A stretch of DNA of 64,000 nucleotides. It comes from Cornus controversa (Eukaryota > Streptophyta > Magnoliopsida > Cornales > Cornaceae). Within the stretch, counting starts at the first letter, position 1. The number at the start of each line of letters is the position of its first letter. Where the stretch lies: NCBI GenBank assembly GCA_026545225.1, contig CM048845.1, positions 80,807,033-80,871,032 of the forward strand, read 5' to 3'. Shown here one piece after another: positions 10,293 through 21,909 of the stretch. The position numbers were made by a program, and so were the translations under genes. A model generated the notes under the pieces. It ran no database searches, was not told the origin of the DNA, and was given only the letters and a program-made list of their open reading frames with translations.

Positions 10293-11218
10293 GTGTTTTC
10301 TGTGTCGAAGTTTACTTCTTTATGTATCAGCTTGTGTGAAGGAATTAATATTTTCACATCCTGTCCACATCAACTTCAACTACACTAGTTGCAACAATAG
10401 AATTTTGTTTACAAACAATCTCTTGAGAATCATTAGTTGCTTGTACAAAATTATCATTGCTCTTCTTTGTGTACTTGTTGATAGAAGTAACTTCTTTCTT
10501 GTAATTCTATATTTGTTATTAATGATCTTCTCATAATTAGGTGGCAGAAATTTAATTTTTATCAACATTTTTATCTTGTACCACAATCGCACACGTTATT
10601 TTTCTTGCCTCATTTGGTTAGTTTCTGTTTGATCCCACTAAGTGACGGATGTAGAATAGTGAATGGATGTCATTCCTTCTCTACACTTCGTACAAAAAAA
10701 AAAAAATTGCAAAAACTCTACAAAAAAATCGTATAGTAATAAGCAAGATCTAACCACTTTCAAGTGAGAATCAGTAATAAGTCTCAAATTTAAAACTTCA
10801 ATCTTTTGGAATGAAAAATGAATATTTAAAAATAAACTTTTGATTTTTTTTTAATTATAACTACTACTAAATACATTTGATCAAATGATGGAAAAAAACT
10901 CAAGGAAAGAGAATTCACCACCACGGATCCATATAAATAAAATTTATAATATTCTTATCTAATTTTTTCTCCAATAATCAATACACTTCACCAATCCAAT
11001 TAAAACTTGAAAAGATGAAGTAAAATATGACATAAAAAAAAAAATTAATTATAGATGAGAGAACATTTTTTACTTAATCTGTTGTACCTTTGGTAGGTAA
11101 ATAGAGGTATGCATTATTCAAATTACCATTATTTGGCAAACACGAAGAATATTCTCTCTAATTTTTGAAAATAAAACTCATAATAAAATAATGCTATTGG
11201 GAGGAAAAATTAGACAAG
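10293..11218. other. spacer of the composite element, nothing recognised
   Basis: Between the SHMT fragment and the nested Athila-like element. Short open frames on both strands (10336-10592) do not resemble any family I know. Confidence 0.35.
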
Positions 11219-11810
11219 AAAATAAAATAACTTATTTATATTTCAGCCATGGTGACTTTATCATTCCATTGAGAATGATGCTCACGCTTGCATATCAACA
11301 GAAAAGAAATATGTAAAAATAAAACTACTATTCTTCATTGAATAAAGAAAATGAATACACTATTTGTTTCTATAATTTCTCTACAATTTTTTAATTTTTT
11401 TACCAACCCCCCCTAAGATTCCTTATTCATAGAATTAGAGGGGAATGGTTTAAGTGGAAAAAAAGAATTTAAAATACAAAAATTTTTAAAAATTCAAAAT
11501 TTGAATTTAAAAATCTAAGATTTAATCTCTATATATATCTTCAATTTGTAAAAAAATATTTTACAAAGTTTTGATCTTGTGACCCCTCTTGTGGAGTAGA
11601 CTATACAAAATATCATCTCTCCTACAATTCTTCTTATATTTATCTTTGGCTAGATATATATTATTTTTAGCTCTTTTTTGCTACTTTTCTTCTCATTTGG
11701 AAATCAATTCTTATAAACATAAAATACAAAGATAAGAACATTTAAATAAAATAAAAGAGTAATTAAAAACTTAATTTGAGATATAAAATAGCAAGTTTTG
11801 TGCACTTATC
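11219..11810 (-). repeat. 3' LTR of Athila-like element (minus strand)
   Basis: It matches 16815-17400 in the same orientation. Shared blocks: CCATGGTG.CTT.ATCA, ATTGAGAAT, AATTTGAATTTAAAAATC and the terminal ATATAAAATAG.AAGTTTTGTG.ACTTATCA. Read on the minus strand it begins TGATAAGTGC and is preceded by a polypurine tract (minus: TCATTTGGGGGTAATT, at 11811-11826). The far (left) edge is approximate and no clean CA end was seen. Confidence 0.8.
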
Positions 11811-13600
11811 AAATTACCCCCAAATGAGCTTTTGCTAGTCCTCTAGCAAATGCAAGCAAAATAGATTAGTGCACAAATTTGCTAGTTTTATTAACTCATA
11901 ACTAAAGATGTGCCACTTTTGCAGGCTACCCTCGATTGCATTTACTATATGCAATAAGGCCTTAAACCCCTAGGTTACCCCTAGTGTATGAGCTATAACA
12001 TCGTGAGGGTTTGCAGTGAAGGTACCCACAAATTTCTTAACTACTACAAAAGAAGAGTTCTTTTAAGACAGTAGTATTCCCTATCGTTCAGAGAATTTCC
12101 TGTATATCCCATGAAACATGAAAAATAAGAAATGAAATTGTTAAATTCCTCATATACAATGAGCTACTAGAGTGTCATAAAAATAAACATTAAGGAAAAT
12201 TCATCCACAAGTAACCTAGAAGTAGAGTGCATGTGTGTGAAGTCGATAAAAAGCCATCCTCAAATTCAAGTAATGTAATTCCCAAAGTTACTAGAAGAAA
12301 AAGATGTTTCGACTTCAAATCTTAGAGGTCAATATCTCTCTAAAAAAATAACTCTCGGAGATTTGGCTAACTGTTTCTCTCAGTTGTATTTTAGTAGAAA
12401 CTTTGTTTCCAAAGTAAAAGTAAGCTCACATACTAATATGAAAAATCAATACATATAAATAGAAAAGTCTCATGATAGGAATGTTGATCACTTTTGGAAG
12501 AATGTCGAGCTACCCACTATAACGTTTTCTCACTTATTAGTCACTATCATATCTTTTCATAAATCCTATAGGTGGTGATTAGGATGAGGTTGTAGGTGAA
12601 TGTTTCTAAGAGTGATGAGTTTTCAAAATATCTCAAAGGAAAAACTTGTCTTTTCTTTTTTTTTTTTCTTCTCTTTTCATTAAATAAAATATGATGGTTT
12701 TCTTGGTCTCTTTTATTTGTACACAAGATCATCCTTATCACTTTTCAAAAACTAACAATAGAAATAAGGGTTATGATATGATATGATAGTAGAAAAATAA
12801 ATTACAAAACCTATGTTCCTCTTAACTCAAAGTAATTTCATTCTCAGTGATCAACCAAAATGAAAGATAATGAGACTAACAATAATTTTTAATACGGTAT
12901 CCAAGAAAATTGAGTCATCTTGTGACTAAGAGTTAGTATAAAAACTCTCTACAAAGGTAAAAGACACGGAAGCTCACAAGGTCCAAGTTTTTACTATTAG
13001 ATCTTTTAGATTATTAGGAGGTTACTTACTTTTCAATTCGAATTGCAAAGTGCGACTTTTATGCAAAAAGTATTTCTACTTCTATATGCTCGTGATGTAA
13101 TAATGTCTGTCATTATATTACCCTAATAACAAGCTCAATTTAGATCAAAACATTAACATCTCTTAGATTTCATAAAGCGAATCATAAGTTAACCAAATCA
13201 TTGTAAAGGTACTATACTTCCAAAACACAATGAAAAATAATTTATTTATTTATTTATTGAATAAAATGAAAAATGACTTTATTTTGGATCAAAAGATTTT
13301 CAAAAATGCGCGTTTTGATAAATCTATCACACCCTCAAACAAAATACAACACTATACCTGGTGTTAAAAGTTCAGTAACAAAATAAACAGTGTTCTGAAG
13401 TGTTAGAAGTACAATCCTTATAAAGATGCAATATATAATAATATAGACTAAATGATTTAGAACCATATTAATCAAAGACTGTACCCTCAAACAGAATATA
13501 AAAATATCTAGATAAAGTATACAGAAAATTCTAAACTAAGTAGCAAGACAACTAAACAGTTACGGAGCTATCGAGTAAGAGTGAGATATAACTAAAGGTA
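11811..13600 (-). mobile_element. Athila-like element, non-coding 3' internal region
   Basis: Between integrase and the 3' LTR. The first bases form the polypurine tract; the rest has no protein I recognise. Athila relatives have a long 3' spacer, sometimes with an env-like frame. None is evident here. Confidence 0.55.
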
Positions 13601-14620
13601 TTCTAAAATCATCCGGTGGGTTGCCTCAGAGGAGGGCTAAGTTTAAAGTCTTCAGCCAGACGGAAAGTAGACAATACCCCAAAGAGATTAATTCGAATAA
13701 GTCGGATCGATAAGGAGAACATCTTCAATTTTGTGAGCCTTAAACTCAAGAAAAGGGTTTAGACGTTAAGCATTGACTTTGAATAACTTTCCATTTTTGG
13801 GATCTTGAACCTCAATAACACCATGACTAGCAATATAGTGGACATAGTATGGGCCATACTATCGTGACTTCAACTTTTTAGGGAACAATTCAAAACGAAA
13901 GTTATAAAGAAGAACCTTCTATCCTGGGGAGAAATATTTTCTTATAATTTGTTTGCCATGTTCCAATTTGGTCTTAGCTTTATAAATCCTCGAACTCTCG
14001 TCGGCATCATTTATGATTTCCTCCAACTCATCGAGTTGAAGTGACCTACGCTCTCCGGCTTTATCATAGTTAAAATTCATGACCTTGATAACCCAATAAG
14101 CACGATGTTCGAGTTCGATAGGCAAGTGCCATGCTTTGTCATAGACCAAGCGATATGGAGACATTACTATAGGAGTTTTATAAGCAATACGATATGCCCA
14201 CAAAGTATCTTGGAGGCGGAGACTCCAGTCCTTCCTTGTAGGGTTAACCATTTTTTCTAAGATATATTTGATCTTTCTATAGGATACCTCAGCCTGACCA
14301 TTGGTTTGTGGGTGATACGATAGAGCCACTTTATGGGTGATCCCATATTTGGACATTAAGTTTGCAAAGACTTTGTTACAAAAATGGAAACCATTATCAC
14401 TGATTATGGCTCGAGGTGTACCGAATCTAGGCAAAATTAAGTCTTTTAATAAATTTATCACAACTCTATAGTCCGTTGTCTTGGTGGCTAACGCTTCTAT
14501 CCATTTGGACACATAATCAACAGCAGAAAGGATATAGATATACCCAAATGGGAAAAGACCCCATGAAGTCAATACCCTAAATATTAAAGATTTCAACATA
14601 TAATTGATTGTTAAGACCAC
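13601..14620 (-). pseudogene. Athila-like integrase core and C-terminal part
   Basis: The 13919-14620 frame gives the integrase core: VDYVSKWIEA, ISDNGFHF (catalytic Asp), and HPQTNGQAEV before the catalytic Glu region, then the W-A-YR-AYKTP block. Beyond its stop the C-terminal domain continues with broken frames: LFPKKLKSRW, a stop, then GPYYVHYIASHGVIEVQDP and KNGKLFKVN. This wording is typical of the Athila/Tat branch of Ty3/gypsy. Several stops and frameshifts show that the copy is dead. Confidence 0.85.
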
Positions 14621-16760
14621 TCATTACGTTCGGTAATATTACCTAACATCTAGGACAAATGAGACAGTAAGTATGAGTGTTTTTAAAAAGGGTGGACCAA
14701 TAAAATCCTGACTACATGATTTTTACAATAGTTCTTTTAGAGCTAAAATGACCACCACATGCCTGATCATGACAAAAGAAAATAATAGACTCTTGGTTTA
14801 CCTTGAGGACACACCTACAGATGATCTGATCTGGACAATACTTAAACAAGTAGGGATCGTCCCAAAAATATAGCTTAGCCTTAGCTAGGAATTTGTCTCT
14901 CTCTTGCTTAGACCAAGTGGAAGGAATTTGACCAGTCATAATGTACTTGACAATATCAGCATACCATGGTGCATGAGATATTGTAAAAAATTGCTCATCA
15001 GGAAAATAATCAGAGATTGGAAGGGAGTCACTAATAGAATCAACAATAAAACGGGACAAATGATCAGTGACTACATTCTCCGAGCCTTTCTTATCACGGA
15101 TCTCAAGGTCAAATTCTTGAAGGAGTAAAATCCAGTATATCAACCTAGGTTTGGCATCTTTTTTGAAGAGAATATATCACAATGTTGCATGATCGGTATA
15201 TATGATGATCTTAGATCTGATCAAATAAGAACGAAATTTGTCAAAGGAAAACACGACTGCCAACAACTCTTTCTTGGTGGTCGAGTAGTTAAGTTGCGTG
15301 TCGTTCAAGGTCTTACTAGCATAATAGATCACATAGGGTGCTTTATCAACTCTTTGTCCTAAAATAACCCCAACTGCATAATCCGATGCATCACACATGA
15401 TCTCAAAAGGTAGGTTCCAATCAAGCGGGCAGATTATGGGTGCAGTGGTGAGGGCTAACTTTAATTGCTCAAAAGCAAAGTGACAAACATCTGTAAACTC
15501 AAATGGTGCATCTTTAGTTAGAGGATGGATCAAATGTTTTGCTATCTTACTGAAATCTTTGATGAAACGCCTATAGAATCAAGCATGACCTAGAAAAACT
15601 TGAATATCGTGTATACTTTTGGGAATAGGTAAATTTAAGATGAGGTCAACTTTTGCTTTATCTACCTCAATTTCTCCACTAAAAATAGTATGACCTAGGG
15701 CAATTCCTTTCTTTACCATAAAGTGACATTTTTCCCAATTAAGAACCAAGTTAATGTTATGACAACGTTGAAGCACTAGAGTAAGATGGTGCATGCATTA
15801 CTTAAAAGATGAACCAAAGACAGAGAAGTCATCCATGAAGGCTTCTAGAAATTTGTCAACCATGTCACGAAAGATACTCATCATGCACCTTTGAAATGTG
15901 GCAGGTGCATTGCATAAGCCAAAGGGCATGCGACAATAAGCAAATGTGCCAAATGGACAGGTGAAAGTTGTCTTGTCTTGGTTCTCGAGGTGGATGGGAA
16001 TTTGGTTATAACTAGAGTAACCATCTAAAAAGCAATAGTATGCCTAACTAGTTAATTTCTCTAACATTTGGTCAACAAAAGGTAGAGGGAAATGATTATT
16101 CCTAGTTACACCATTAAGCTTCCTATAGTCTATACAAACTCCTCATCCAGTTTGCACATGAGTAGGAACCAACTCGTTATAGTCATTGGCAACAACAATG
16201 ATGTCAGATTTCTTAGGGATGACTTGGACTAGACTTACTCACTGGCTATCAGAGATGTGATAGATGATATTGGCATCCAGAAGTTTGATAACTTCAGTAC
16301 GAACAACTTTTTTTAAATTGAGGTTAAGTTTTCTCTGAGGTTGTCGACATGTTTTAGAATCATCCTCTAAGTGAATGCGATGTTGCACCATAAAAGGACT
16401 AATACATTCGATGTCATCAATGAATCAACATATTGCTTCCTTATTCGCCTTAAGAACCTTAATTAGTTTGATCTCCTAATCCTCGGTTAAATCAGAAGCT
16501 ATCATCACGGAAAAAGTCTCAGACTCACCTAGGTACAAGTATTTTAAAGTCTCAAGTAGAGGCTTTAATTCGACCTTAGGGGGCTTCTTGACATTGTCAA
16601 ATGCAGTGGCATTTAGTAAAGACAATGGTTCAAACTGGGACCTATATTTTAGTGTGTCAGAGATTAGAGTGGAATCTAGTAAGATATTAACTTTACTAAT
16701 ATAGCTATCTTTATCAAAATCACCACTGAAATGTGCTAGACACTGTTAGAGTGGATCCTT
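14621..16760 (-). pseudogene. Athila-like pol: reverse transcriptase, RNase H, zinc-binding region
   Basis: Minus-strand order is as in gypsy pol. The RT fingers/palm begin near 16250 (DYRKLNGVTRNNHFPLPF near 16130). The catalytic motif FMDDFSVFG is near 15820-15840 and a thumb region follows at 15579-15794. RNase H at 15177-15533 shows CDASDYAVG, YYASKTL and ELLAVVFSFDKFRSYL. The tether and H2C2 zinc-finger region lies at 14712-15143. FMDDFSVFG is characteristic of Athila/Tat elements. Many stops and frameshifts split it. Upstream of RT the protease and gag are missing, so the 5' LTR almost abuts RT. Confidence 0.88.
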
Positions 16761-16814
16761 GTGGTAGATTTATCAAAATGCATACCTTTTTTGAAAATCT
16801 TTTTTTTTTTTTTA

Positions 16815-17400
16815 AAAGAACTTACATATATTTCACCATGGTGGCTTCATCACTCTATTGAGAATAGTGCTTACAAGAAAAGAAAAGGAATAAAAGAAAA
16901 TAAAGAAAATGACTACACTATATTTTTTTCTGCAATTTCTTTATAATTTTCTAACTCCTTCACCAATCCCTAAGACCCCCTATTTATAGAGTTAGAGGAT
17001 AATGGTTTACGAGGGAAAAAAGAATTTAAAGTACAAAAATTTAAAACACAAAATTTAAAAAAATTCAAAATACAAAATTTGAATTTAAAAATCTAAGATT
17101 TGATCTCTATATCTTCAATTTGAATTCTGGACTGCTGACGTGACTGTGTAATTTTACAAAGTTTTGATCTTAAAATCTCTTGTGAAGTAGATTGTACAAA
17201 ATACCATATCTCCTATAATTCTTCTTATGTTTATCTTTGACTATATATATCATTTCAGTCCTTTTTTGCTCCTTTTATTCTCATTTGGAAATCAACTCCA
17301 ATAAAACATAAAATGCAAAGATAAGAACATTTAAATAAAATAAAAGAGTAATTAAAAACTTATTTTGGGATATAAAATAGTAAGTTTTGTGTACTTATCA
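16815..17400 (-). repeat. 5' LTR of Athila-like element (minus strand)
   Basis: Partner of 11219-11810. On the minus strand it starts TGATAAGTACACAAAACTTAC. Its inner edge lies beside a poly-T run (16800-16813), and no primer-binding site follows, which fits a deletion that removed the PBS, gag and protease. The outer edge (17400/17401) interrupts a gag reading frame of an older element. Confidence 0.8.
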
Positions 17401-17753
17401 CCAAGTTGAAGCACATCCTTTAAACTTGAAGGCTACAAGTAGAACTGCTTGTTTCCAGGTACATCAAAATACTCAAAAAATTCAATTTCTACAAGCTAAT
17501 CCAAGACATCCTCAATAATAAAACTTCCACAAAAAGTGAGTAGATCATGTTTTCGTTGAAACTCATGATTTTCTCGATATCTACAGACTCTTTCACATCT
17601 ACCTCGATCACATCGATCAACCGTAACTCCTCTGAATCCAAACTCCTCATCATCGAAATAATCCTCATCAGATGGAGGCCTACGCGAATAGACAGGAACA
17701 TAACCCATATTCGATTGGCTGTGAGAAACAACTCCAACATGATCTCGAACTAG
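17401..17753 (-). pseudogene. Ty3/gypsy gag fragment cut by the Athila insertion
   Basis: The minus-strand frame at 17496-17708 gives MGYVPVYSRRPPSDEDYFDD, then Arg/Asp-rich sequence and HEFQRKHDLLTF, IIEDVLD, a stop, then VEIEFFEYFDVP. This is the start of a retrotransposon gag domain (IEDFLDWL-type block followed by FFEYFDVPE-type block). The frame should go on to the AWW block, but the Athila-like LTR starts at 17400. Stop codons and a frameshift are present. Confidence 0.75.
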
Positions 17754-17924
17754 ACTACGAACCTGGTTGCCACCAATCCCAAAACCAGCAATTTGGCTAC
17801 AACATTCATCAAATCACCGTTCTTGAGTATGCATGGCTGCCCAAGAGGCTTTCACTCTGCGATCTTCATCGACAAAGTGGGTGCTACCATAACAACCAAA
17901 TGCCTTCAGGTCAGGATAAATCAA

Positions 17925-17937
17925 GGCTCTAATACCA
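17925..17937 (-). other. primer-binding site (initiator tRNA-Met type)
   Basis: The minus strand reads TGGTATTAGAGCC, one mismatch from the TGGTATCAGAGCC sequence that pairs with the 3' end of plant initiator tRNA-Met. It sits 2 bp inside the LTR end at 17940, upstream of the gag start. Confidence 0.8.
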
Positions 17938-17939
17938 AC

Positions 17940-18290
17940 TGACGAAGTGGAAGCTATAAACGTTCGCGTACGAACAAGATAAACAACTTTGAATTCACAA
18001 ACTTAAGAGAAAATTGCAAAGCAATTAATGTATTATTGATAAATTGAATGATTGATTTATGTCTTATGACAGTACATATATTTATAATAGAGAAATCATA
18101 ATCCTAACAGTACAAGAAAACCTAAAAACAAAAATAAATTTGTAAAAATTATAATTCTAACAGGAAAAAGTAAATCTATTTTCAAAGAAAACTAAAATAA
18201 ATAAAAAAATTAGTATCCAAAATTAAACTTTCTCTAAAAAAGAATATATTAAATATAATGTAAAACATACTAAAACTGTCCTAGATTAAA
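17940..18290 (-). repeat. LTR, right copy (putative 5' LTR of gag-bearing element)
   Basis: On the minus strand this ends ...CGTCA two bases before the primer-binding site, as a 5' LTR should. It repeats the 9188-9460 stretch. The right edge is inferred from loss of similarity near 18290. Confidence 0.7.
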
Positions 18291-18640
18291 GCCATACCAT
18301 TCATATAAAGTCAGAACTAAATCTGTAACATTTTGGAATAGTTAGTAGCGTATGGATTAAACATATATTACATTATTTTATTCTGTCCCAATCCGACAAC
18401 AATGCCAATGCTACGTTGGGTGGATGATTGTCACGGGAGTGCCTTACATGGCAATTGGCCAATCTTGTGATCCAAATAGCAAAAAATAAAACCAGAAATA
18501 AATAAATTAAAAAAATAACAACTAGCTCTTGAAATTGTCAGAAAAATTATTGGCCAGCATTGCTTCACATGACTGCTAACTTAAATTGTCCTATATTTAA
18601 CAATATTACTTGTCCTATCAATTCAAGCAACTTCACTATA
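18291..18640. other. upstream region of HyPRP gene 2
   Basis: Non-coding flank between the retroelement LTR and the HyPRP core promoter. The element ends only about 350 bp upstream of the TATA box. Confidence 0.5.
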
Positions 18641-18641
18641 G

Positions 18642-18650
18642 CTATAAATA
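18642..18650 (+). promoter_or_regulatory. TATA box of HyPRP gene 2
   Basis: CTATAAATA, about 100 bp upstream of the ATG at 18750. Confidence 0.7.
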
Positions 18651-18749
18651 CCCACACATTACCAATCTTCTTACCATCACAACACAATATATATATATAT
18701 TAGTGCTAATTAACACTAAACATTAGTACATTGTTGTGAAGGTAAAGAG

Positions 18750-19154
18750 ATGGATTCTAAGAGTTCTTCATTAGCTGCTCTCTTCCTCTTTATCAACCTT
18801 CTCTTTTTTGCCATTGCAAATGGCTGCAATCCACCGCCTTATAAGCCTGGGCCAACCCCGAACCCTAAACCAACTCCTAGTACTCCTTCCAGTGGTAGCT
18901 GCCCTAGAGATGCCCTAAAACTAGGTGTATGTGCCAAGTTGCTTAATGGGACGGTGGGCGCAGTCATTGGAACCCCACCGGACACCCCTTGCTGCTCTCT
19001 ACTTGGAGGGCTTGTCGATCTTGAAGCTGCAGTTTGCCTTTGCACAGCCTTGAAAGCTAATATTCTTGGCATCAACCTTAACATTCCTATTTCACTAAGC
19101 TTGCTCATTAACACTTGTGGCAAGAGTCTCCCCCGTAACTTCCAATGTGCCTAA
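18750..19154 (+). CDS. hybrid proline-rich protein (HyPRP), 8-cysteine motif, second complete copy
   Basis: A single-exon gene of 134 residues, same architecture as the 5918-6319 gene. It has a signal peptide at 1-25, a proline-rich spacer at 28-47 ([19 protein letters not shown]), and the eight-cysteine domain with Cys at 51, 61, 81-82, 96, 98, 123 and 133. Identity to gene 1 is high through [12 protein letters not shown] and [21 protein letters not shown], and lower in the spacer and loops. All family cysteines are kept. It is expected to be secreted to the cell wall or membrane surface. The TATA box lies about 100 bp upstream, and the start is the only ATG before the signal peptide. It is on the strand opposite gene 1, so this pair is not a simple head-to-tail tandem. 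Confidence 0.94.
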   Translation: MDSKSSSLAALFLFINLLFFAIANGCNPPPYKPGPTPNPKPTPSTPSSGSCPRDALKLGVCAKLLNGTVGAVIGTPPDTPCCSLLGGLVDLEAAVCLCTALKANILGINLNIPISLSLLINTCGKSLPRNFQCA

Positions 19155-19430
19155 ATGTTTTTATTTTATTTTTTCTATTTTAGCATATTATTGTGGCAGC
19201 ACTGCTTGTACTAATTTTTTTTTTTTTTCCTTCTTGTTCTACGAGTGTTTTAATAGTTCTTACTTCGAGAATACTCTTCTCAGTGTAATTCCCTACTAAT
19301 GGCAGTTTGGAGGTACGAGTTCATGGTTTTATACAACAGTACTGCATTTTCCACTTTAATGGTTTCTTTTCATGCATCATACAAGAAAACAGAGAAGCTA
19401 AATATATATATATATATATAGAATCAACAT
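19155..19430. other. 3' flank of HyPRP gene 2
   Basis: T-rich 3' region with a T run near 19216 and a TA microsatellite at 19402-19420. No gene is seen. Confidence 0.4.
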
Positions 19431-19672
19431 ACTCGTTAGTCACTTTGAATTTCTAGATGATTTGTAATCTCGAGATGTACACAACCATTTACAAACCACA
19501 TGTATATGTCATATTGACTTATCAATATATATAAACTCTTGTTCACTAATAACTCGTTAGTCACTTTAAACTCCTAGATGGTTTGTAAGCTCGAGATGTA
19601 CACAACCATTTATAAATCACATGTATATGTCTAATTGACTTCTCAATAAACATGAACTCTTGTTCACTAATA
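19431..19672. repeat. 121-bp tandem duplication
   Basis: Two direct copies start with ACTCGTTAGTCACTTT (19431 and 19552), share CTCGAGATGTACACAACCAT, and end with CTCTTGTTCACTAATAA. The copies differ at scattered bases, so the duplication is not recent. Confidence 0.9.
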
Positions 19673-19808
19673 AGCAAGAACTCAATAGTAGTCATATAAT
19701 TGTTATGTTTTTTTTTTATAACTATATTTTTAGACTTAAATCATATCTAACGATTAGTACTATGTTTGGTGTGTACAAAATTTCTTACTCATCGGTGGAT
19801 AAAAGATC

Positions 19809-19850
<42 letters not shown>

Positions 19851-19851
19851 C
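19809..19851. repeat. (TA)n-(TG)n compound microsatellite
   Basis: A TA run followed by about 13 GT units. Confidence 0.9.
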
Positions 19852-20290
19852 AAATTGATGGATGCCATTTGGGAACATTTTCTTTCATACCATTTCAATA
19901 CTATATTTACATGGCTAGTTCTCAACTATACTAAGTTTACTCGTTACAATCTCCACAAAACATAAAGCAATGAAATCCACTCATTCACCATGGTGAAAAG
20001 GTGGCACAAAAAGGGTAAATAGAGCATCTTCGGAGAGCAGTAAACGTATTTTTGTACTATATGACCACCTTAAGTAAAATAATTTCCATAAATTCAATGT
20101 ACATATTCAACAAAAAGAGATGCACTGTATTTTTCAGTCCATTGAAGTGACATGCATTTCAGTTTTTTGAAATTTAAATTCAATAAAGGTTTCTTATAGA
20201 TTCAAGAGTGTTCATATATGAACTTTGTAAATGGGGTAATCATTTTTGTCACGAAATACGTCTACAATATATTCAACAATACATTTAGAA

Positions 20291-20390
20291 TAAATACACC
20301 GAATGAATCTGGACTGTTCATGCACAACACGCATAGTAAATCTCACTACGCTTGTACAACATCTAAAATTCAGATTCATCGGTGTATTTA
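20291..20390. repeat. inverted repeat, about 20-bp arms
   Basis: The left arm TAAATACACCGAATGAATCT (20291-20310) pairs with the right arm at 20371-20390 with one base skipped; the loop is about 60 bases. It could be a small foldback element. Confidence 0.6.
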
Positions 20391-21395
20391 CACCGGATAT
20401 ATTAGACATCTTTTCCTTGCCCTGACCCTCCAATTCAGTTACAAATATGAAAGCATGCTATATATATATATATATATATCTCTTCAATCACATACGTCTG
20501 TCTGTCTTTCTACGTCTATCTTTGTCTCTCTCCCTCTCCTGCAAAGTAATAGAATGAATCTTAGCCTCCATTTGAGTATGGAAGAATTTCAACTTCCAAT
20601 AACAGTAATATATATATATATATATAGGAGGATTAACTATTGAAACTGGATATTGAGAGACCCAAAATTAATAAGGATGATAGAGTAGTAAATGATGAAT
20701 AGGAGTAGGGAAGACATTTTATTAGAATCCATGACAACTAGAAATCTTCTTGGCATATATTTGACATACTGCTTCACCTCCTTATATCAAAATCACAAAA
20801 TCTTGAACAATCATTTTTTGGCAACTTATCCCCCTTGTACTTTTAATTTACAATTTAGCAACAAACCCTATTGAAGTTGCCCAAAATTTTACAATCCTTC
20901 CGTTAAAAAAGTGATGTCACATGTGTATTTCACGTGACACATCAGTTATAAAATCTCTATTTTATCCTTTTATTTATTAACTAAAATGTCCTTTCAATCA
21001 ATTTATGATTCATATAAAATTTGGTTGGCAGCATATTTAAAGTTGAAATCACAAATGGCATTGCTTGAATTAATAAATACCAGCCTTGTCCCAAATCCTT
21101 ATTGAATACTTAGATTGCAAATTTCTAGGTGAGTTCACGGGGGCTTGTCGCCAAATTACCAAAATGGATAGTTCAGGATTTCTTTTTTTTTTTTTTCCAC
21201 GTAAAAAACCCACTTGCATTACTTGGTTCCTTAATTTTGATGAAAGTGGCAATAACGAGGAACATGAGTTTGGTCAATACTTCTCATTCTTTATGAAATT
21301 CCCTAAACATTTGGCTTCTTTCTGGCCCCATCCACTCAATTTGAAAAGCTTTTATCCGTTGGTTCTTCTGGTTTACATGTTCAATAATCAATATC

Positions 21396-21449
<54 letters not shown>

Positions 21450-21661
21450 GAGTTTACTATATTGAAAGTAAAATATCTACTTAATTTAGCCAGAATAGAT
21501 TCTGACTTGTAAAAGTTGCAACTTGTACAAGAAATAACTGTCTATTCTATTATAAGATTTGAGAAAGTAGGCTTCACGGGTTGGTCACCACTGAAAATTA
21601 TATCAGGTCATCATAATTTTAGGTCACAGTAGAGTATGTCCTGAATATTATAATCTCAAGT

Positions 21662-21700
<39 letters not shown>

Positions 21701-21864
21701 CTTAATAATCTTTTGTTCAAAAATTCATCCACACCAAATACAGTAACCATCGAATCTGATTACTAAGTTTATTTTGATAATTGTCTTTTTTATATCTATC
21801 ACGTCTAACAGTTACTGTGTTTAATGTGAATGAATTTTTTGCTCACCGTGAGTAAGAGATCATT

Positions 21865-21909
<45 letters not shown>

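Noticed and set aside
10336..10592. Overlapping frames next to the SHMT fragment
   Set aside because: Considered as further captured gene or gag, but no blocks match a known family in either strand.
13919..16760. Possible intact retroelement polyprotein
   Set aside because: Several internal stops and frameshifts, and no gag or protease, so it is annotated as a pseudogene.
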